Below, piece after piece: positions 34,188-35,795 of a stretch of DNA of 35,795 nucleotides. The translations under genes and the position numbers were made by a program. A model generated the notes under the pieces. It worked only from the letters and a program-made list of their open reading frames with translations. It made no database searches and was not told where the DNA came from. Every line of letters begins with the position of its first letter. The first letter of the stretch is position 1. Origin of the DNA: Gammaproteobacteria bacterium (GTDB lineage: Bacteria > Pseudomonadota > Gammaproteobacteria > Chromatiales > Chromatiaceae); contig JAGRGP010000080.1 in assembly GCA_020445415.1 (NCBI GenBank), positions 1 to 35,795 of the forward strand, given 5' to 3'.

Positions 34188-35795
34188 ATGGCTAAAAAAA
34201 GTGCGAGTTCGGGAAAATCGTCGATACGGAAATCATCCGGGCAGAGCAGGACGGATTCCCGAAAAAAGGAGATCCCATCAACCGGCGGCGGTGAAACAAC
34301 GGCAACCACGGATTTGCCGCCTGCTTCGTCCCAGCTAGATGAAAAGTTGACGATTGTAGGGATTGGTGCATCCGCTGGAGGATTGGAGGCTATCGAGGCC
34401 TTTTTTCAGCAAATGGACCCCGCAAGTGGTATGGCTTTTGTACTGGTTCAGCATCTCGATCCCACACACAAAAGCATCCTCAGTGAACTGGTGGGCCGCT
34501 TTTCGAAGATGCCGGTGCAGGAAATCACGCAGTCCATGCAGGTCGAGCCAAATCATGTCTATGTCATCCCACCCAACCGAGACCTGGCTATTCTCAACAA
34601 CAGGCTACAACTGTTGGATCCGACAGGCCCCAGGCACTTGAGGTTATCTATTGACTATTTCTTTCGCTCCCTCGCCCAGGAAGCGGGTGACTTGGCCGTG
34701 GGAATTGTGCTGTCGGGCACGGGAACCGATGGCACCCTCGGCGTACGTGCCATCAAGGGTGAGGGTGGATTGGTCTTGGTTCAGGACCCCGAGACCGCCG
34801 CCTATGACGGCATGCCCCGCAGTGCCATTGCCACCGGCCTTGCGGATGCCATTCTGCAGCCCGCGGAAATGGCCAGGCAGCTGCTGGCCTATGCGCATAA
34901 CGCAATCTTCCCGCACAATGTCCCCTCAGGGGTTTCACCGGAATCGAAGGATGACCGGGAGCGTCTTTTGGTATTGCTTCGTGCCCAGACCGGATACGAT
35001 TTCTCGCTCTACAAAGAGTCCACGATAACCCGGCGCATAGTGCGCCGCATGACCATAAACGGTATCGACAACGAAGCCGACTTCATCAGGCTTCTGCAAC
35101 AGTCTCCTGCAGAGGTCGATGCGCTATGGAAAGAGTTTCTGATACGTGTCACACAATTCTTCCGGGACCCGGAAGCCTTTGACGCACTCGGTAAGGACGT
35201 CATTCCCACGCTGCTGAGATCAAAGGGCCGGGAGGAAGAGATCCGTATTTGGGTGCCGGCCTGTTCCACCGGCGAAGAGGTTTACTCCATCGCCATGTTG
35301 ATTTACGAGAATCTAAACAAATTAGGGGAGAACCGTGACATCCAGATATTTGCCACCGATATCGATCAGTCTGCTCTGGAAATCGCTCGTGCAGGTATTT
35401 ATCCCGAGAATATCGCTAGCGATGTCTCCAAGGAGCGACTAAGCCGCTTTTTTAGCAAGAATAAAGATACCTATGTGGTCGGAAAAGAGTTGCGCCGCAT
35501 GCTGATTTTTTCCCGCCACGACGTGATCAAGGACCCGCCTTTCTCCAGGATAGATTTGGTTTCGTGCCGTAACCTGCTCATCTACATGAAACCGGAGCTG
35601 CAATCGCGGGTCCTTGGGCTCTTCCATTACGCGTTGATCGAAACGGGCTTTCTGATGCTTGGAAGCTCCGAAACCACCGGCGCCGCCCAGGAACTGTTCA
35701 CCGAATATGATCGCAAGCTGCATCTCTATCAGCAGAAACCGAGAGCGATAGCAGGGAATTCGCGTCTTCCCTATTCGGGTTTTTTTCATTCAATG
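34188..35795 (+). CDS. CheB-CheR chemotaxis fusion protein, 5' part
   Basis: The frame is open from ATG 34188 to the right edge (536 codons), so the gene is cut by the window. After a Ser/Lys-rich, likely disordered N-terminus (about 1-54) comes a CheB methylesterase domain with triad residues S62 (GIGASAGG), H89 (LVQHLDPTHK) and D181 (SGTGTDGT). A CheR-type methyltransferase follows from about residue 250: RITQFFRDPEAF-like segment RVTQFFRDPEAF, the SAM loop ACSTGEE (358-364), FATDIDQSALEIAR and DLVSCRNLLIYM. Such fusions usually continue with PAS and kinase domains and act in sensory adaptation or two-component signalling. GAGAGG lies 13 bases upstream of the start, a slightly long spacing. 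Confidence 0.9.
   Translation, partial: MAKKSASSGKSSIRKSSGQSRTDSRKKEIPSTGGGETTATTDLPPASSQLDEKLTIVGIGASAGGLEAIEAFFQQMDPASGMAFVLVQHLDPTHKSILSELVGRFSKMPVQEITQSMQVEPNHVYVIPPNRDLAILNNRLQLLDPTGPRHLRLSIDYFFRSLAQEAGDLAVGIVLSGTGTDGTLGVRAIKGEGGLVLVQDPETAAYDGMPRSAIATGLADAILQPAEMARQLLAYAHNAIFPHNVPSGVSPESKDDRERLLVLLRAQTGYDFSLYKESTITRRIVRRMTINGIDNEADFIRLLQQSPAEVDALWKEFLIRVTQFFRDPEAFDALGKDVIPTLLRSKGREEEIRIWVPACSTGEEVYSIAMLIYENLNKLGENRDIQIFATDIDQSALEIARAGIYPENIASDVSKERLSRFFSKNKDTYVVGKELRRMLIFSRHDVIKDPPFSRIDLVSCRNLLIYMKPELQSRVLGLFHYALIETGFLMLGSSETTGAAQELFTEYDRKLHLYQQKPRAIAGNSRLPYSGFFHSM

Noticed and set aside
33965-34195. 76-residue plus-strand ORF just before the CheB-CheR gene
   Set aside because: It overlaps the CheB-CheR start in another frame, has no motif, and could be chance.

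Overview
The window looks like chromosomal DNA of a heterotrophic, probably marine or salt-adapted proteobacterium. I favour a gammaproteobacterium, but this is inferred from gene content and moderate-to-high GC, not from any rRNA or marker gene. No RNA gene, CRISPR array, prophage or intact insertion sequence was seen. Most of the sequence is catabolic operons separated by worn, gene-poor gaps that hold remnants of a transposase and other genes.

Left part (1-8650): the C-terminal end of an AGCS-type sodium/amino-acid symporter followed by a strong hairpin; an AMP-forming acyl-CoA synthetase; an acoXABC set (AcoX, E1 alpha, E1 beta, lipoyl-E2/hydrolase) for cleaving acetoin to acetyl-CoA and acetaldehyde; an IS481-like transposase remnant; and a MOT1-type sulfate/molybdate transporter.

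Accessory part (8.8-12.8 kb): an unrecognised minus-strand gene of about 495 codons, readable only by crossing three frame changes, lies divergent from a 656-residue protein that joins a DUF4062 domain to a lipase-like alpha/beta hydrolase. This is the most defence-like spot in the window.

Centre (13.0-29.6 kb): a nearly complete ectoine/5-hydroxyectoine utilisation island. Minus strand: ald, doeD, doeC, then doeX, eutC, eutB, eutA. Plus strand: a TRAP transporter (teaA/uehA, B, C), a universal stress protein (teaD), an FrhB-like flavin/Fe-S protein, an arylmalonate-decarboxylase/Asp-Glu-racemase-like protein, doeA and doeB. The expected flow is TRAP uptake, EutABC acting on hydroxyectoine, DoeA ring opening, DoeB deacetylation to diaminobutyrate, DoeD transamination, DoeC oxidation to aspartate, and Ald recycling alanine to pyruvate. 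A DMT-family permease is embedded divergently. The FrhB-like/one-cysteine racemase-like pair has no assigned step in the published pathway and is the most promising unexplained element. AT-rich, repeat-containing intergenic regions carry candidate operators.

Right part (29.6-35.8 kb): a shredded formylglycine-generating-enzyme-like remnant, malonyl-CoA decarboxylase with a canonical terminator, a P-loop kinase of the 2-phosphoglycerate-kinase type with two ATP-cone-like regions, and the first 536 codons of a CheB-CheR chemotaxis fusion running off the window.
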